Shown here piece after piece: positions 1 to 9,086 of a DNA stretch of 64,000 nucleotides (positions are counted from its first letter, which is position 1; every line of letters begins with the position of its first letter). The DNA is from Zavarzinia marina (lineage in GTDB: Bacteria > Pseudomonadota > Alphaproteobacteria > Zavarziniales > Zavarziniaceae): assembly GCF_021568905.1 (NCBI RefSeq), contig NZ_JAKGSB010000005.1:280027-344026 (forward strand). The letters run 5' to 3'. The notes under the pieces were generated by a model. That model was given only the letters and a program-made list of their open reading frames with translations. It was not told the DNA's origin and did not search any database. The position numbers and the translations under genes are program-made.

Positions 1-2325
1 TATGTCGGGCGCGACGAAATCGCCGACATGACCGAGGTGGTCAGCCGCATGCGCGGTTCGGTGAATGCGCCGCTGGTGATCGATTCGACCGAATATCCGG
101 TCCTCGAATCCGCCCTGAAGCTCTATGGCGGCAAGCCCATCATCAATTCGATCAACTTCGAGGATGGCGAGGAACCGGCGGCACTGCGCCTGAAGCTGGC
201 GAAGAAATTCGGTGCCGCCATGGTCGCCCTGACCATCGAGGAAGCGGGCATGGCCAAGACCGCGGCCGACAAGCTGCGCATCGCCCGTCGGCTCTATGAT
301 TTCGCGGTGAACCAGCACGGCCTGCCGCCGGCCGACCTGATGTTCGATCCGCTCACCTTCACCATCTGCACCGGCAACGAGGACGACCGCAAGCTCGGCC
401 TCGAAACCCTGGACGCGATCGAGATGATCGCGAAGGACATGCCCGAGGTGCAGATCATCCTCGGCCTGTCCAATATCTCCTTCGGTCTCAACCCGGCGGC
501 GCGCCATGTGCTGAATTCGGTCTATCTCGACCATGCGCTCCGCCGCGGACTGACCGGCGCCATCGTCCATCTCTCGAAGATCATGCCGCTGCACAAGATC
601 CCCGAGGCGGAGGTGAAGGCGGCGGAAGACCTGATCTTCGATCGCCGCGCCGAGGGTTACGATCCTCTCCAGGCCTTCATCGCCCTCTTCGCCGACCGCA
701 AGGGCGCCAAGGCCGAGAAGAAGGCGCGCGCCGAGACGGCGGAGGAACGCCTGGTGCAGCGCATCGTCGACGGCGACCGCCAGGGTCTCGAGGACGACCT
801 GGAGGAGGCGATGACCAAGCACCCGCCCCTCGACATCATCAACAACTTCCTGCTCGACGGCATGAAGGTGGTGGGCGAGCTGTTCGGCGCCGGCAAGATG
901 CAATTGCCCTTCGTCTTGCAGTCAGCCGAAACCATGAAGACCGCCGTCGCCTATCTCGAACCCCATATGGAAAAGATCGAGGGCCAGGAGAAGGGCACCA
1001 TCGTTCTCGCCACGGTGAAGGGCGACGTCCACGACATCGGCAAGAATCTGGTCGACATCATCCTGACCAACAATGGCTATCGCGTCGTCAACCTGGGCAT
1101 CAAGCAGCCGGTCGCCGCCATCATCGAGGCGGCGCAGAAGGAGCGGGCGGATGCCGTCGGCATGTCCGGCCTTCTGGTGAAGTCGACCGTGATCATGCGC
1201 GAGAACCTGGAGGAGATGACCCGCCTCGGCCTCGACGTGCCGGTGTTCCTGGGCGGTGCCGCGCTGACCCGGAAATATGTCGAGGAGGATTGCGTGCGCG
1301 CCTATGGCGCCGGCCGCGTCGCCTATGCCCGCGATGCCTTCGACGGGCTGGACCTGATGGCGCGCGTCGTGAACGACAATTTCGACGATCACCTGAAGGT
1401 GATCCAGGAAAAGCGCGCCGGCCGTCCCTCGAACAAGAAGAAGATCGGCACGCCCAGCGAGGCCAGCGTGGCGCGCCCGATCGATTACGCGGAAACCCGC
1501 GTCCGGCGCGAAGAACTGGCCAAGGGCGTAACCGTGCCGGTGCCGCCGTTCTGGGGCCCGCAGGTGATCGAGGACCTGCCCCTGAAGGCCCTGGTGCCCT
1601 TCCTGAACGAAACCATGCTCTATCAGTTCCAATGGGGCTTCGAGAAGGCGGGGCGCAGCCTCGACGAATACCGCCAGTATGCGGCGCGGGAAATCCGGCC
1701 GATCATGAACCGACTGGTCGACCAGTGCCAGCGCGACGGTATCCTGAAGCCGAAGGCGGCCTATGGCTATTGGAAGGCGGCGGCGGAAGGCAATGACGTC
1801 GTCCTGTTCGACGAGAGCGGCGAGCGCGAGGTGGCGCGCTTCGGCTTCCCGCGCCAGGCGCGCGGCGGCGGCCTCTGCATCGCCGACTTCTTCCGCGACG
1901 TCTCGGCCGGCGAGCGGGACGTGATCGGTCTCCAGGTCGTGACCATGGGCCAGCAGGCGTCGGAGATCGCGCGCCAATGGTTCGCCGAGAACCGCTATCA
2001 GGACTACCTTTACCTCCACGGCCTCTCGGTCGAGATGGCGGAGGCGCTGGCGGAATATGTCCACAAGAAGATCCGGGGCGAACTCGGCTTCTCCCACGAG
2101 GACGACCGCGACATCGACAAGATGCTGAAACAGGGCTATCGCGGCAGCCGCTATTCCTTCGGCTATCCCGCCTGCCCCAACATGACCGACCAGCACAAGC
2201 TCCTCGCCCTCCTCGGTGCCGATCGCATCGGCATCGAAATGGCGGACGAGGATCAGCTCCACCCCGAGCAGTCGACCAGCGCCATCGTCGTCCACCACCC
2301 CCAGGCCAAATATTTCTCGGTCTGA
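1..2325 (+). CDS. metH: Cobalamin-dependent methionine synthase, 3' part (5' end outside window)
   Basis: Transfers a methyl group from methyl-tetrahydrofolate to homocysteine through cobalamin. The frame is open from base 1, so the N-terminal homocysteine domain and the start lie upstream. What remains is the end of the pterin-binding barrel (DSTEYPV, FDPLTF), the cap and cobalamin domain with the DVHDIGKN motif that supplies the cobalt-ligating His, and the reactivation domain with RGSRYSFGYPACP, which binds S-adenosylmethionine. The natural C-terminus is intact. The next gene is convergent and its stop lies only 4 bases away, so no dedicated terminator fits between them. Confidence 0.97.
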   Translation, partial: YVGRDEIADMTEVVSRMRGSVNAPLVIDSTEYPVLESALKLYGGKPIINSINFEDGEEPAALRLKLAKKFGAAMVALTIEEAGMAKTAADKLRIARRLYDFAVNQHGLPPADLMFDPLTFTICTGNEDDRKLGLETLDAIEMIAKDMPEVQIILGLSNISFGLNPAARHVLNSVYLDHALRRGLTGAIVHLSKIMPLHKIPEAEVKAAEDLIFDRRAEGYDPLQAFIALFADRKGAKAEKKARAETAEERLVQRIVDGDRQGLEDDLEEAMTKHPPLDIINNFLLDGMKVVGELFGAGKMQLPFVLQSAETMKTAVAYLEPHMEKIEGQEKGTIVLATVKGDVHDIGKNLVDIILTNNGYRVVNLGIKQPVAAIIEAAQKERADAVGMSGLLVKSTVIMRENLEEMTRLGLDVPVFLGGAALTRKYVEEDCVRAYGAGRVAYARDAFDGLDLMARVVNDNFDDHLKVIQEKRAGRPSNKKKIGTPSEASVARPIDYAETRVRREELAKGVTVPVPPFWGPQVIEDLPLKALVPFLNETMLYQFQWGFEKAGRSLDEYRQYAAREIRPIMNRLVDQCQRDGILKPKAAYGYWKAAAEGNDVVLFDESGEREVARFGFPRQARGGGLCIADFFRDVSAGERDVIGLQVVTMGQQASEIARQWFAENRYQDYLYLHGLSVEMAEALAEYVHKKIRGELGFSHEDDRDIDKMLKQGYRGSRYSFGYPACPNMTDQHKLLALLGADRIGIEMADEDQLHPEQSTSAIVVHHPQAKYFSV

Positions 2326-2329
2326 GGGG

Positions 2330-3136
2330 TTAGAACCGCAGCCAGACGGCGCCGATGAGGCCGGTTTCGGCGGGCGTGGCGGCGCCGGCGAAGACCCAGC
2401 TGACACCCGCCTGGAGGAACAGGCCGTCATCGAGGGGGCGGACGATGGAAGGCTGGAGCTGGTGCTTGCGGAAGGGCCCGGTCGGAGCGTCGACGGTCCA
2501 TTCGTTGAAGATCTGGAAGAGGATCATGCCGCCCTTCCCGTCCTTCAGCCCCAGGGTGGCGTCCGCGAGCAGCGTGACGCCGCCGTCCTCCGACAGGCGG
2601 GGAGCGAATTCGGTGGCGACGAAGGCGGGAACGGCGCCTTCGCCGAAGGGATGCGGGATCTCGAAGCCGTCGCCCCAGAGCAGGCGCAACTCGGCCTTGT
2701 CCGGCGCCGAACCGAGGCGCGCCGCCCGCCCCTCCGGGCCGAGGGCCAGGGTCAGGCCCGGCTGGAGGGACAGAACCTCGTCCTCCTTCGACCACAGCCG
2801 GCAGCGCAGGCCGAGAAACAGTTTGGCGAGGCCCTGGTCGTAGCGGGTGTCGGTGTCGAGCCGGCTCCAGGTCGGCTGCAGGACCGCGAGATAGCCGGCC
2901 GCCACGCCATATTCGATCCAGGGCGCGATCTCGATCTTGTGTGTCTTCGCCATCGGTCGTCGCCGGCCGTCGTCGTCGAAGCCATCCTCCGCCCTGGTCA
3001 GGGTCGAGGTGACGATGATCTGGCCGCGGCCCGGTTCGCCGGTCCAGGCGGCCTGGGCCGGGCGGCCGGGCGCCGCCGCCAGGCCCGCGATCAGGGCGAC
3101 GGCGGCGGCTCTTGCTCTGCCGCCGCGCCGGCTCAC
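2330..3136 (-). CDS. Predicted outer-membrane/secreted protein, second gene of a phaC-like pair
   Basis: A 268-residue protein of unknown function. The GTG start overlaps the stop of the upstream hydrolase (GTGA), implying translational coupling. It begins with a twin-basic, Ala-rich signal peptide (about residues 1-30, ending near PAQAA). The rest alternates short aromatic-rich strands and ends in ...AVWLRF; a terminal Phe after alternating hydrophobic residues is the usual signature of an outer-membrane beta-barrel. The same frame stays open far upstream, but that part is a shadow of the hydrolase. The pairing suggests a joint role in lipid or polyester metabolism, but this is inference. 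Confidence 0.75.
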   Translation of the reverse strand: MSRRGGRARAAAVALIAGLAAAPGRPAQAAWTGEPGRGQIIVTSTLTRAEDGFDDDGRRRPMAKTHKIEIAPWIEYGVAAGYLAVLQPTWSRLDTDTRYDQGLAKLFLGLRCRLWSKEDEVLSLQPGLTLALGPEGRAARLGSAPDKAELRLLWGDGFEIPHPFGEGAVPAFVATEFAPRLSEDGGVTLLADATLGLKDGKGGMILFQIFNEWTVDAPTGPFRKHQLQPSIVRPLDDGLFLQAGVSWVFAGAATPAETGLIGAVWLRF

Positions 3137-4284
3137 GCCGCCGAACGAAGCGCCAGCCAGTCGGCGGCGATGGTCCAGGTGGTCACGGGCGCCCGGCTGC
3201 CGGCGAAGACCCCGGCATGGCCGCCCGGCGCCTCGGCGAACTGCTTGTCGCCGGACGGTACGACGTCCATCACCTTCCGCGCCGCGTCCAGGGTCACGAT
3301 CTGGTCGCTCTTGCCGGCGATCGCCAGATAGGGGCAGGCGATGGCGGCGAAATCGCTGACCGCGCCCTCGCCCAATTCGATCTTGCCCTTGGCCAGCGCA
3401 TTGTCGAGCCCGACGCGGACGACGAAATCCTTCACGATGCCGCCCGGATAGGCGTGCATGTCGTTGAACCAGCGCGAAACCGTGCGGTTCTCCATCAGAT
3501 ATTCGCGGTCCCACAGGTTCATCAGCAGGTCGGCGTAACCCTGCACGACCCCGATCGGATTGGTCAGCTTGAAGATGTTGGAGGCCATCCAGCCGGGCAT
3601 CATCAGGCGCCGCGCGTCGATCTTGTCGATGCGGAACGGCGTCAGCCGGCGGATCAGCCGAGTCGGCACCTGCATCGCCTGCACCAGCCAGCCGGCCATG
3701 CCGACGGCGCGGCTGTCGATCGGCGTCGCGATGGTGACGATGTTGCGCACGTCCGGGTCGTGGGCCCAGCCCTGATAGACCAGGGCGAAGAGCCCGCCCA
3801 TGCAATAGCCGACGAGGGAGAGCGCCCTCTCGCCGTGATGGGCGCGGGTGGCGGCGATGGCGTCGGGCAGCAGCCGGGCGGCATAGTCGATCAGGCCGTA
3901 GTCGGCATGGCGGCTCTTCGGGCTGCCGAAATCGACCAGATAGACCTTGAAGCCCTTGGCCAGCAGGAAGCGCACCAGGCTGCGGTTGGGCAGCAGGTCG
4001 AAGTTCAGCGGATCGGCGGCCAGCGGCGGCACCAGCAGGATGGGTACCGGATGGTGCTGGGTGGCGACCGGCATGGTCTCTTCCCCGACCTCGATGCCGT
4101 CTTCCGCCAGGGGGGGATAATAGCGCACGGTCATCAGGCCGCTGCGGTAGACGACTTCGTAGTGGGTCTGTTCCGAGACGTCGAAATTCTCGGAAAACAG
4201 CGTGGTTTCGACCGCGTTGCTCACCCATTGCAGGCCGCGCTCGCCGACGAAACTGGACATTTTGACCAGCCGGTTCAGCACCAT
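3133..4284 (-). CDS. PHA synthase-like alpha/beta hydrolase (PhaC family)
   Basis: A 383-residue alpha/beta-fold protein. The nucleophile motif is G159-Y-C161-M-G-G, with Cys in place of Ser, as in polyhydroxyalkanoate synthases. Candidate Asp (AIAGKSDQIV) and His (PGGHAGVF) residues complete the C-D-H triad. Length fits class III PhaC rather than the approximately 560-residue class I enzymes. A longer frame begins at 4371, but the ATG at 4284 is preceded by GGGGGTGGAAGAAAAC, a better ribosome site. No phaE, phaA, phaB or phasin gene is adjacent, so it may be a stand-alone synthase or a related acyltransferase. Confidence 0.85.
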   Translation of the reverse strand: MVLNRLVKMSSFVGERGLQWVSNAVETTLFSENFDVSEQTHYEVVYRSGLMTVRYYPPLAEDGIEVGEETMPVATQHHPVPILLVPPLAADPLNFDLLPNRSLVRFLLAKGFKVYLVDFGSPKSRHADYGLIDYAARLLPDAIAATRAHHGERALSLVGYCMGGLFALVYQGWAHDPDVRNIVTIATPIDSRAVGMAGWLVQAMQVPTRLIRRLTPFRIDKIDARRLMMPGWMASNIFKLTNPIGVVQGYADLLMNLWDREYLMENRTVSRWFNDMHAYPGGIVKDFVVRVGLDNALAKGKIELGEGAVSDFAAIACPYLAIAGKSDQIVTLDAARKVMDVVPSGDKQFAEAPGGHAGVFAGSRAPVTTWTIAADWLALRSAA

Positions 4285-4507
4285 GTTTTCTTCCACCCCC
4301 GCATGTCGTGTTCGTCGCAAACGCCCGCAACCCAACAACTTCGGATTAGCCGGGCGCGCCCGGCTTGGCAAGCCTCATCGCCCGCCGGAACATGCCCGGA
4401 TCCCGCCCATGCGGCAAATGGTGATCCCGCATGTGCGAAGGCCGGCTTCGCGCGCCCGTCGATCCCGTCTATGATCCGGGCGGGCAAGTTTTTCGGGATG
4501 GACGGGT

Positions 4508-5752
4508 ATGACCAGGTCGGATGTCGTGGTGCTCGGGGCGGGGATCGTCGGCGTCTCGGTGGCGCTGCATCTGCAGCAGCGGGGACGTTCCGTCACCCTG
4601 CTGGACCGCCGCGCCCCGGGCGAGGAGACCAGCCTCGGCAATGCCGGACTGATCGAACGCGCCAGCGTGGTGCCCTATTCCTTCCCGCGCGAGCTGGCGG
4701 TCCTGGCGCGCTATGCCATGAACCACAATATCGACGCCCATTACGATCCGCTGTTCGCGCCCAAGGTGGCGCCCTGGCTGTTCCGCTTCTGGTATCACTC
4801 GGCGCCGGAACGCCTGGCGCGCATCTCGGCCGAGATGCTGCCCCTGATCGAGAATTCCCTGGAGGAGCACAGGGCGCTGATCCAGGCTTCCGGTCTCGGC
4901 CATCTGATGCGCGAGGTCGGCTGGATCGAGGTCTATCGCAAGGAGGCCAGCCTCGAGGACGGCGTCAAGGAGGCGAAGGACCTCTATGCGCCCCATGGGC
5001 TGCGCTACGACGTCCTGGACGCGGCGGCCCTGAAGGCGCGGGAGCCGGCCCTGTCCGACGTCGTGGTCGGCGGCATCCATTGGCTGGACCCGGCTTCGAT
5101 CCTCGATCCCTCGGCCCTGGTGAAGGGTTATGCGGCCCTGTTCGAGACGCGCGGCGGCCGCATCGTCACCGGCGATGCCCGCAGCCTCGAGGCGGCGCCC
5201 GGCGGCTGGCGCTTCGCGACGAGCGACGGCCCGGGCGAGGCGGATCAGGCCGTGGTCGCCCTAGGCCCTTGGTCCGACGACGTTTTTTCGGATCTGGGCT
5301 ATCAGTTTCCCTTGGCCGTGAAACGCGGTTATCATATGCATTATGGAACGACCGGCGGGGCTGTGCTGAACCACACCCTGCTCGACGTCGACAAGGGTTT
5401 CCTGCTTGCCACGATGGCGCGGGGCGTTCGCCTCACCACCGGCGTCGAATTCGCCGACCGGGATGCGCCCCCGAGCCCCATCCAGCTCGATCGCGCCGAA
5501 CCGGCGGCCAGGGAACTCCTTCCCCTGGGCGACAGGCTGGATTCCGAACCCTGGTTGGGGCGGCGGCCCTGCCTGCCCGACATGAAGCCGGTGATCGGCC
5601 GCGCGCCCCGCCACGATAACCTCTGGTTCGCGTTCGGCCACAATCACCATGGTCTGACACTCGGTCCCGTGACCGGCCGGCTGCTCGCGGAGGTAATGGC
5701 GGGCGAAACCCCGTTCACGGATCCGGCACCCTATGGCGCCGGGCGGTTCTAG
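4508..5752 (+). CDS. FAD-dependent oxidoreductase, D-amino-acid dehydrogenase (DadA) type
   Basis: A 414-residue protein with an N-terminal dinucleotide-binding GAGIVG motif (VVVLGAGIVG, residues 6-15) and an acidic end to the second strand (TLLDRR). The C-terminal GRRPCLPDMKPVIGRAPRH and FAFGHNHHGLTLGP blocks are typical of the DAO/DadA family, which oxidises amines or D-amino acids with electrons passed to FAD and then to the respiratory chain. It is divergent from the phaC-like gene across about 220 bases. Substrate cannot be read from the sequence. Confidence 0.85.
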   Translation: MTRSDVVVLGAGIVGVSVALHLQQRGRSVTLLDRRAPGEETSLGNAGLIERASVVPYSFPRELAVLARYAMNHNIDAHYDPLFAPKVAPWLFRFWYHSAPERLARISAEMLPLIENSLEEHRALIQASGLGHLMREVGWIEVYRKEASLEDGVKEAKDLYAPHGLRYDVLDAAALKAREPALSDVVVGGIHWLDPASILDPSALVKGYAALFETRGGRIVTGDARSLEAAPGGWRFATSDGPGEADQAVVALGPWSDDVFSDLGYQFPLAVKRGYHMHYGTTGGAVLNHTLLDVDKGFLLATMARGVRLTTGVEFADRDAPPSPIQLDRAEPAARELLPLGDRLDSEPWLGRRPCLPDMKPVIGRAPRHDNLWFAFGHNHHGLTLGPVTGRLLAEVMAGETPFTDPAPYGAGRF

Positions 5753-5986
5753 CGGTTCAAGCGTGACAGATGGGAACCATCCGTTTCGGTCGGTCCATCA
5801 GGCCGAAATTCCGCCCGATCTCAGGCATCGCCGATCGGGTGCGGTGCCGCCGACCTGCATCTTCCGCACGCATGGCCGGCGCGCCCCGGTTGGAGCCGTT
5901 TTTAAATCTAGACAAAAATGGTCGTCTTTAATACGATCATGGCCAGGACGATGATCCTGGATGACCCCCGGAAGGAGGGTGGTGAC

Positions 5987-6733
5987 ATGCTGATCCTCGA
6001 AAATCTCGGCATGCGGAATGCGGATGGCGCCGAAGTGCTGCGCAATATCGAACTGGCGATCGAGCCCGGCGAGGTCGTCGCCGTGGTCGGCGGTCCCGAG
6101 CTCGGCCGGCGGGCGCTGCTGCGCCTGATCGCGGGCCTCGAACAGCCGAGCACGGGCCGCGTGCTGCTCGACGGCAAGCCGCTGGCCGGGCCCGGGGCGG
6201 ACGTCGGCATGGTGTTCTCCCAGCCGCGCCTGCTGTCCTGGCTGCGGGTGGCGGACAATGTCGGCCTCTGCCTCGAACCCATGCATTTCGCCGACCGCGC
6301 GGCCCGCGTCGAGGCGGAACTGCGCCGGGTCGGTCTCGCCGGCCATGGCGGGCGCTGGCCCGCCGAACTGCCGGACGGCAAGGCCCACCGTGTGGCGCTC
6401 GCCCGGGCGCTGGCGGTCCGTCCCCGCGTCCTTCTGCTCGAGGATCCTTTCGCCGAACTCGACGCGGACGAGCGGATGGAGCTTCAGGACGGCATTACCC
6501 AGCTTTGGGAGGGCGATCGTCCGGCGATGATTCTCGCCACGCGCGATGTCGAGGAAGCGGCGCTGCTGGCGGACCGGGTCGTGGTGCTGCGCTCGCGCCC
6601 CGGACGGATCGACCGGGTGATCGAGATGTCGCGCCCCCGCGCCCGCGACAGCCACCGCCTCGCGGTCGCCAAGCGTCGCCTGGCGCGGGTGGTCGACCGC
6701 CTGCCCGTGGTGCCGGTCCGCGCCGTGGCGTAA
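5987..6733 (+). CDS. ABC-transporter ATPase homologue with degenerate catalytic motifs
   Basis: A 248-residue protein with the overall order of a nitrate/taurine/sulfonate-type ABC ATPase (SsuB/TauB-like), but every catalytic motif is changed. Walker A is GGPELGRRALL, with Arg41-Arg42-Ala43 where K-S-T is expected. The Q-loop reads FSQP instead of FQEP. The signature is LPDGK instead of LSGGQ. Walker B is LLLEDPF, with the usual D-E order swapped. The switch His is Arg (TRDVEEA). The frame is intact and the ATG at 5987 has a strong site (GGAAGGAGGGTGGTGAC), so it looks expressed. No permease or binding protein is nearby. It may bind nucleotide without hydrolysis or act as a regulator. Confidence 0.85.
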   Translation: MLILENLGMRNADGAEVLRNIELAIEPGEVVAVVGGPELGRRALLRLIAGLEQPSTGRVLLDGKPLAGPGADVGMVFSQPRLLSWLRVADNVGLCLEPMHFADRAARVEAELRRVGLAGHGGRWPAELPDGKAHRVALARALAVRPRVLLLEDPFAELDADERMELQDGITQLWEGDRPAMILATRDVEEAALLADRVVVLRSRPGRIDRVIEMSRPRARDSHRLAVAKRRLARVVDRLPVVPVRAVA

Positions 6734-6767
6734 TCGCCCGGGTGCCGTCACCACGTGGAAATGCGAA

Positions 6768-6821
6768 GGGCACCGGCGACGGCCGGTGCCCCTGATGGTC
6801 CCGGCACGTCGGTGCCGGGAC
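6768..6821. terminator. Two tandem 10-bp hairpins between convergent genes
   Basis: Two perfect 10-bp stems with 4-base loops: 6768-6777/6782-6791 (GGGCACCGGC) and 6798-6807/6812-6821 (GTCCCGGCAC). They lie between the ABC-like gene and the convergent 52-residue gene. Neither has a T-run, so a bidirectional terminator or RNA-stabilising role is likely but not certain. Confidence 0.55.
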
Positions 6822-6841
6822 TGGGCTGATGATGATGTCGT

Positions 6842-7000
6842 TCAGTCCGCGTCGGACGCGGTCTTGTTCGCTTCCTCGGCCTTGATCTGGCCGGTGCTTG
6901 CAGGGCACGCCGGAAAAGCGATGATCTGGGCCGCGCCACCGGCGGCGACCACCTGATACTGAACGGCGGGGGCGTTGGTTTCGGTGTCTTTGTCGGACAT
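6842..7000 (-). CDS. Small protein of 52 residues, function unknown
   Basis: Begins MSDKDTETNAPAVQYQVV, has a central Gly/Ala-rich hydrophobic stretch with one Cys (AFPACPAS) and an acidic/lysine tail ending KTASDAD. The case for a real gene is the strong ribosome site AAGGAGGGTGGACC directly before the ATG and tandem hairpins 20 bases past its stop. No domain is recognised and there is no clear signal peptide or membrane helix. It is convergent with the degenerate ABC ATPase and lies upstream of and in the same direction as the following genes' antisense neighbour, so no operon partner is obvious. Confidence 0.6.
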   Translation of the reverse strand: MSDKDTETNAPAVQYQVVAAGGAAQIIAFPACPASTGQIKAEEANKTASDAD

Positions 7001-7067
7001 GGTCCACCCTCCTTGCTTTTCAGGAACGGGGGACCATAGGCCTCGATTGCGGCAAAAGCGAGTCGTT

Positions 7068-8978
7068 TTACGCTACGGCATCGGGCGTTTCCGCAATTTC
7101 CACCGCGACGGCAAAGCCACCGGTCACTTCTCGCACCGCCTCTGCCGAAATACCGGGCATCGGCGTGATCCGCGCCAGCATGCCGTGCTTCGGATCGTCC
7201 GCCACCTCGACCGTCGCCCGCAGGCCGGCGGCGGACAGCGCCTCGCGCAGGATCCGCTCGGTGGCGAGCCGGCGCAGCGGCGGCTTGTGGATCTTGCCGA
7301 CCGCCGTCACCGGCATTTCCGGCAGGATTTCCAGGTGAACGGGGGCCGCGGCGCGTTCCGGCACACGGGCGCGGACATAGGCCTTCAGATCGTCCGCGCT
7401 GACCTCCGCGCCGGGGCGCAGCGCCACATAGGCGGCGGGCAATTCGCCGGCATAGCTATCGGGCTGGCCGATGGCGGCGGCAAGCGCCACCGCTGGATGG
7501 GCGGTCAGCGCATCCTCGATCATCTGGGGATCGATGTTGTGGCCGCCGCGGATGATCAGATCCTTCGAACGGCCGACCAGCCAGATGTAGTGATCCTCGT
7601 CGATCCGGGCCAGATCGCCGGTATCGAACCAGCCCTCGGGTGCCTCCCGGCCGACGTAACCCTGGAAAACATGGGGTCCCTTCATGCACAGCGCGCCGAC
7701 CTCGTCCGGCGCGCAGGGCTCCGCCGGCTTGCCGTCGTCGCCGAGACGCATGGGCTGAAGCTCCGTATAGGGCAGGCGAAAGCCGACGGAGCCGGCGCGC
7801 CGCTCGCCGAAGCGGGGATTGGTGGCGGAGGCGCAGGTGCCTTCGGTCATGCCGTAACCTTCGAGGATCTTCACCCCCGTCGCCGCCTCGAAGCGGCGGA
7901 TCAGGTCGGCGGGCATGGGCGCCGCGCCGCAGATCGCCGTCCGCAGCGAGGAAATGTCGCGCCCTTCGATGGGGACGTCCATGAGGGCGGCATAGAGCGT
8001 CGGCACGCCGGAGAAGGAATTGCCCCGGAAGCGTTCGACCAGGGCCCAGAAATTCGCCACCACACCCTGGCCGCGATAGCCCTGGGGCGTCAGCAGGACG
8101 ACGGTGCGGCCGCTGGCGAAGGCGGCGAGTCCGGTCACCATGGTGCCGTTGACATGGAACAGCGGCAGGCCGCACAGCAGCACCCGGTCCTCCGGCTCGG
8201 CCATCAGGGAGCCGAGGACGAAGGCCTCGAACACCTGATTGGCATGGCTCTGGCGCGCCAGCTTGGGCGTGCCCGTGGTACCGCCGGTGTGGAAATAGGC
8301 CGCCGTCTCGGTTTCGGCGATCGCCCGGCCCGAAACCAGCCGATCCCCCGGCTGGGCGGCGAGGGCGGCGTCGAAATCCGCGATCGTCACGTCGTCCCGT
8401 GTGGGCCTGGTGTCGGCCGGGGTCATGGCCGCCAGCATGGGGCGCATGGCCTCCGGCACGAAGGGCCCCATGTCGATGCGCAGCACATGGCGGAGATCCG
8501 GTACCAGGTCGATCACCTGCACCGCCTTGTCCCAGAGATCGCTCTGCGGGAAGGGCGCCAGGGTGACGAGGACGCGGCTGCCGGCATTGCGCATGATGTC
8601 GGCGATCTTTTCCGGCTCCAGCAGGGGATTGATCGGATTGGCGATGCCCGCCGCCTCGGCCCCCCAGAGGGCGTAATGGGTCTGGGGCAGGTTCGGCAGC
8701 AGCAGGGTGACGGCCTCGCCCGGCCCGACGCCGAGATCGTGGAACAGATTGGCCGCCCGGGTCACCTGGGCCAGCAGGTCGCCATAGGTCACGTCGTGGG
8801 ACGGCAGATCCGGATCCGCCAGCAGGAGAAAGCGGAGCGCCAGATCGTCGCGGTGCAGGCGGGCCGCGCGCTCGATCACGCCATAGGACGAAGTGATGCC
8901 ATGCAGGCGCTCCGCCAGCGGCACGCGCTCGATGGCCAGTACGTCCTCATAGGTCGCGATGCGGATGCGGTCTTCCAT
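7068..8978 (-). CDS. AMP-dependent acyl-CoA synthetase
   Basis: A 636-residue member of the ANL superfamily, forming an acyl-CoA through an acyl-adenylate. The P-loop-like motif reads YFHTGGTTGTPKLA, followed by GYGMTEGT (A5 region), WFDTGDLARID with RSKDLIIRGGHNI (A7-A8), and a C-terminal PVTAVGKIHKPPLR with the catalytic Lys. It is somewhat longer than typical FadD (about 560) because of an extended N-terminus. It stands alone, with the DUF502 gene 108 bases upstream on the same strand. Substrate chain type is unknown. Confidence 0.9.
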   Translation of the reverse strand: MEDRIRIATYEDVLAIERVPLAERLHGITSSYGVIERAARLHRDDLALRFLLLADPDLPSHDVTYGDLLAQVTRAANLFHDLGVGPGEAVTLLLPNLPQTHYALWGAEAAGIANPINPLLEPEKIADIMRNAGSRVLVTLAPFPQSDLWDKAVQVIDLVPDLRHVLRIDMGPFVPEAMRPMLAAMTPADTRPTRDDVTIADFDAALAAQPGDRLVSGRAIAETETAAYFHTGGTTGTPKLARQSHANQVFEAFVLGSLMAEPEDRVLLCGLPLFHVNGTMVTGLAAFASGRTVVLLTPQGYRGQGVVANFWALVERFRGNSFSGVPTLYAALMDVPIEGRDISSLRTAICGAAPMPADLIRRFEAATGVKILEGYGMTEGTCASATNPRFGERRAGSVGFRLPYTELQPMRLGDDGKPAEPCAPDEVGALCMKGPHVFQGYVGREAPEGWFDTGDLARIDEDHYIWLVGRSKDLIIRGGHNIDPQMIEDALTAHPAVALAAAIGQPDSYAGELPAAYVALRPGAEVSADDLKAYVRARVPERAAAPVHLEILPEMPVTAVGKIHKPPLRRLATERILREALSAAGLRATVEVADDPKHGMLARITPMPGISAEAVREVTGGFAVAVEIAETPDAVA

Positions 8979-9086
8979 GCTCCCGGTCTCCCCATTGTTT
9001 TCTTGATTGTTTTCTTGTCTGTGGTCGCCTTCTTGGCGGCGCAGGCAGGATCGGGGGCCGGCGGCGCGCGGTCAAGAGTGTCCTGA

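Noticed and set aside
922..2430. 502-residue minus-strand frame opposite metH
   Set aside because: Low-complexity Ala/Val/Asp/Arg shadow frame caused by high GC; metH is certain on the other strand.
3112..5619. 835-residue plus-strand frame
   Set aside because: Runs opposite the phaC-like gene and out of frame through the DadA-like gene; no family motifs.
6975..9086. 703-residue plus-strand frame
   Set aside because: Antisense shadow of the acyl-CoA ligase, His/Gly/Arg-rich without domains.
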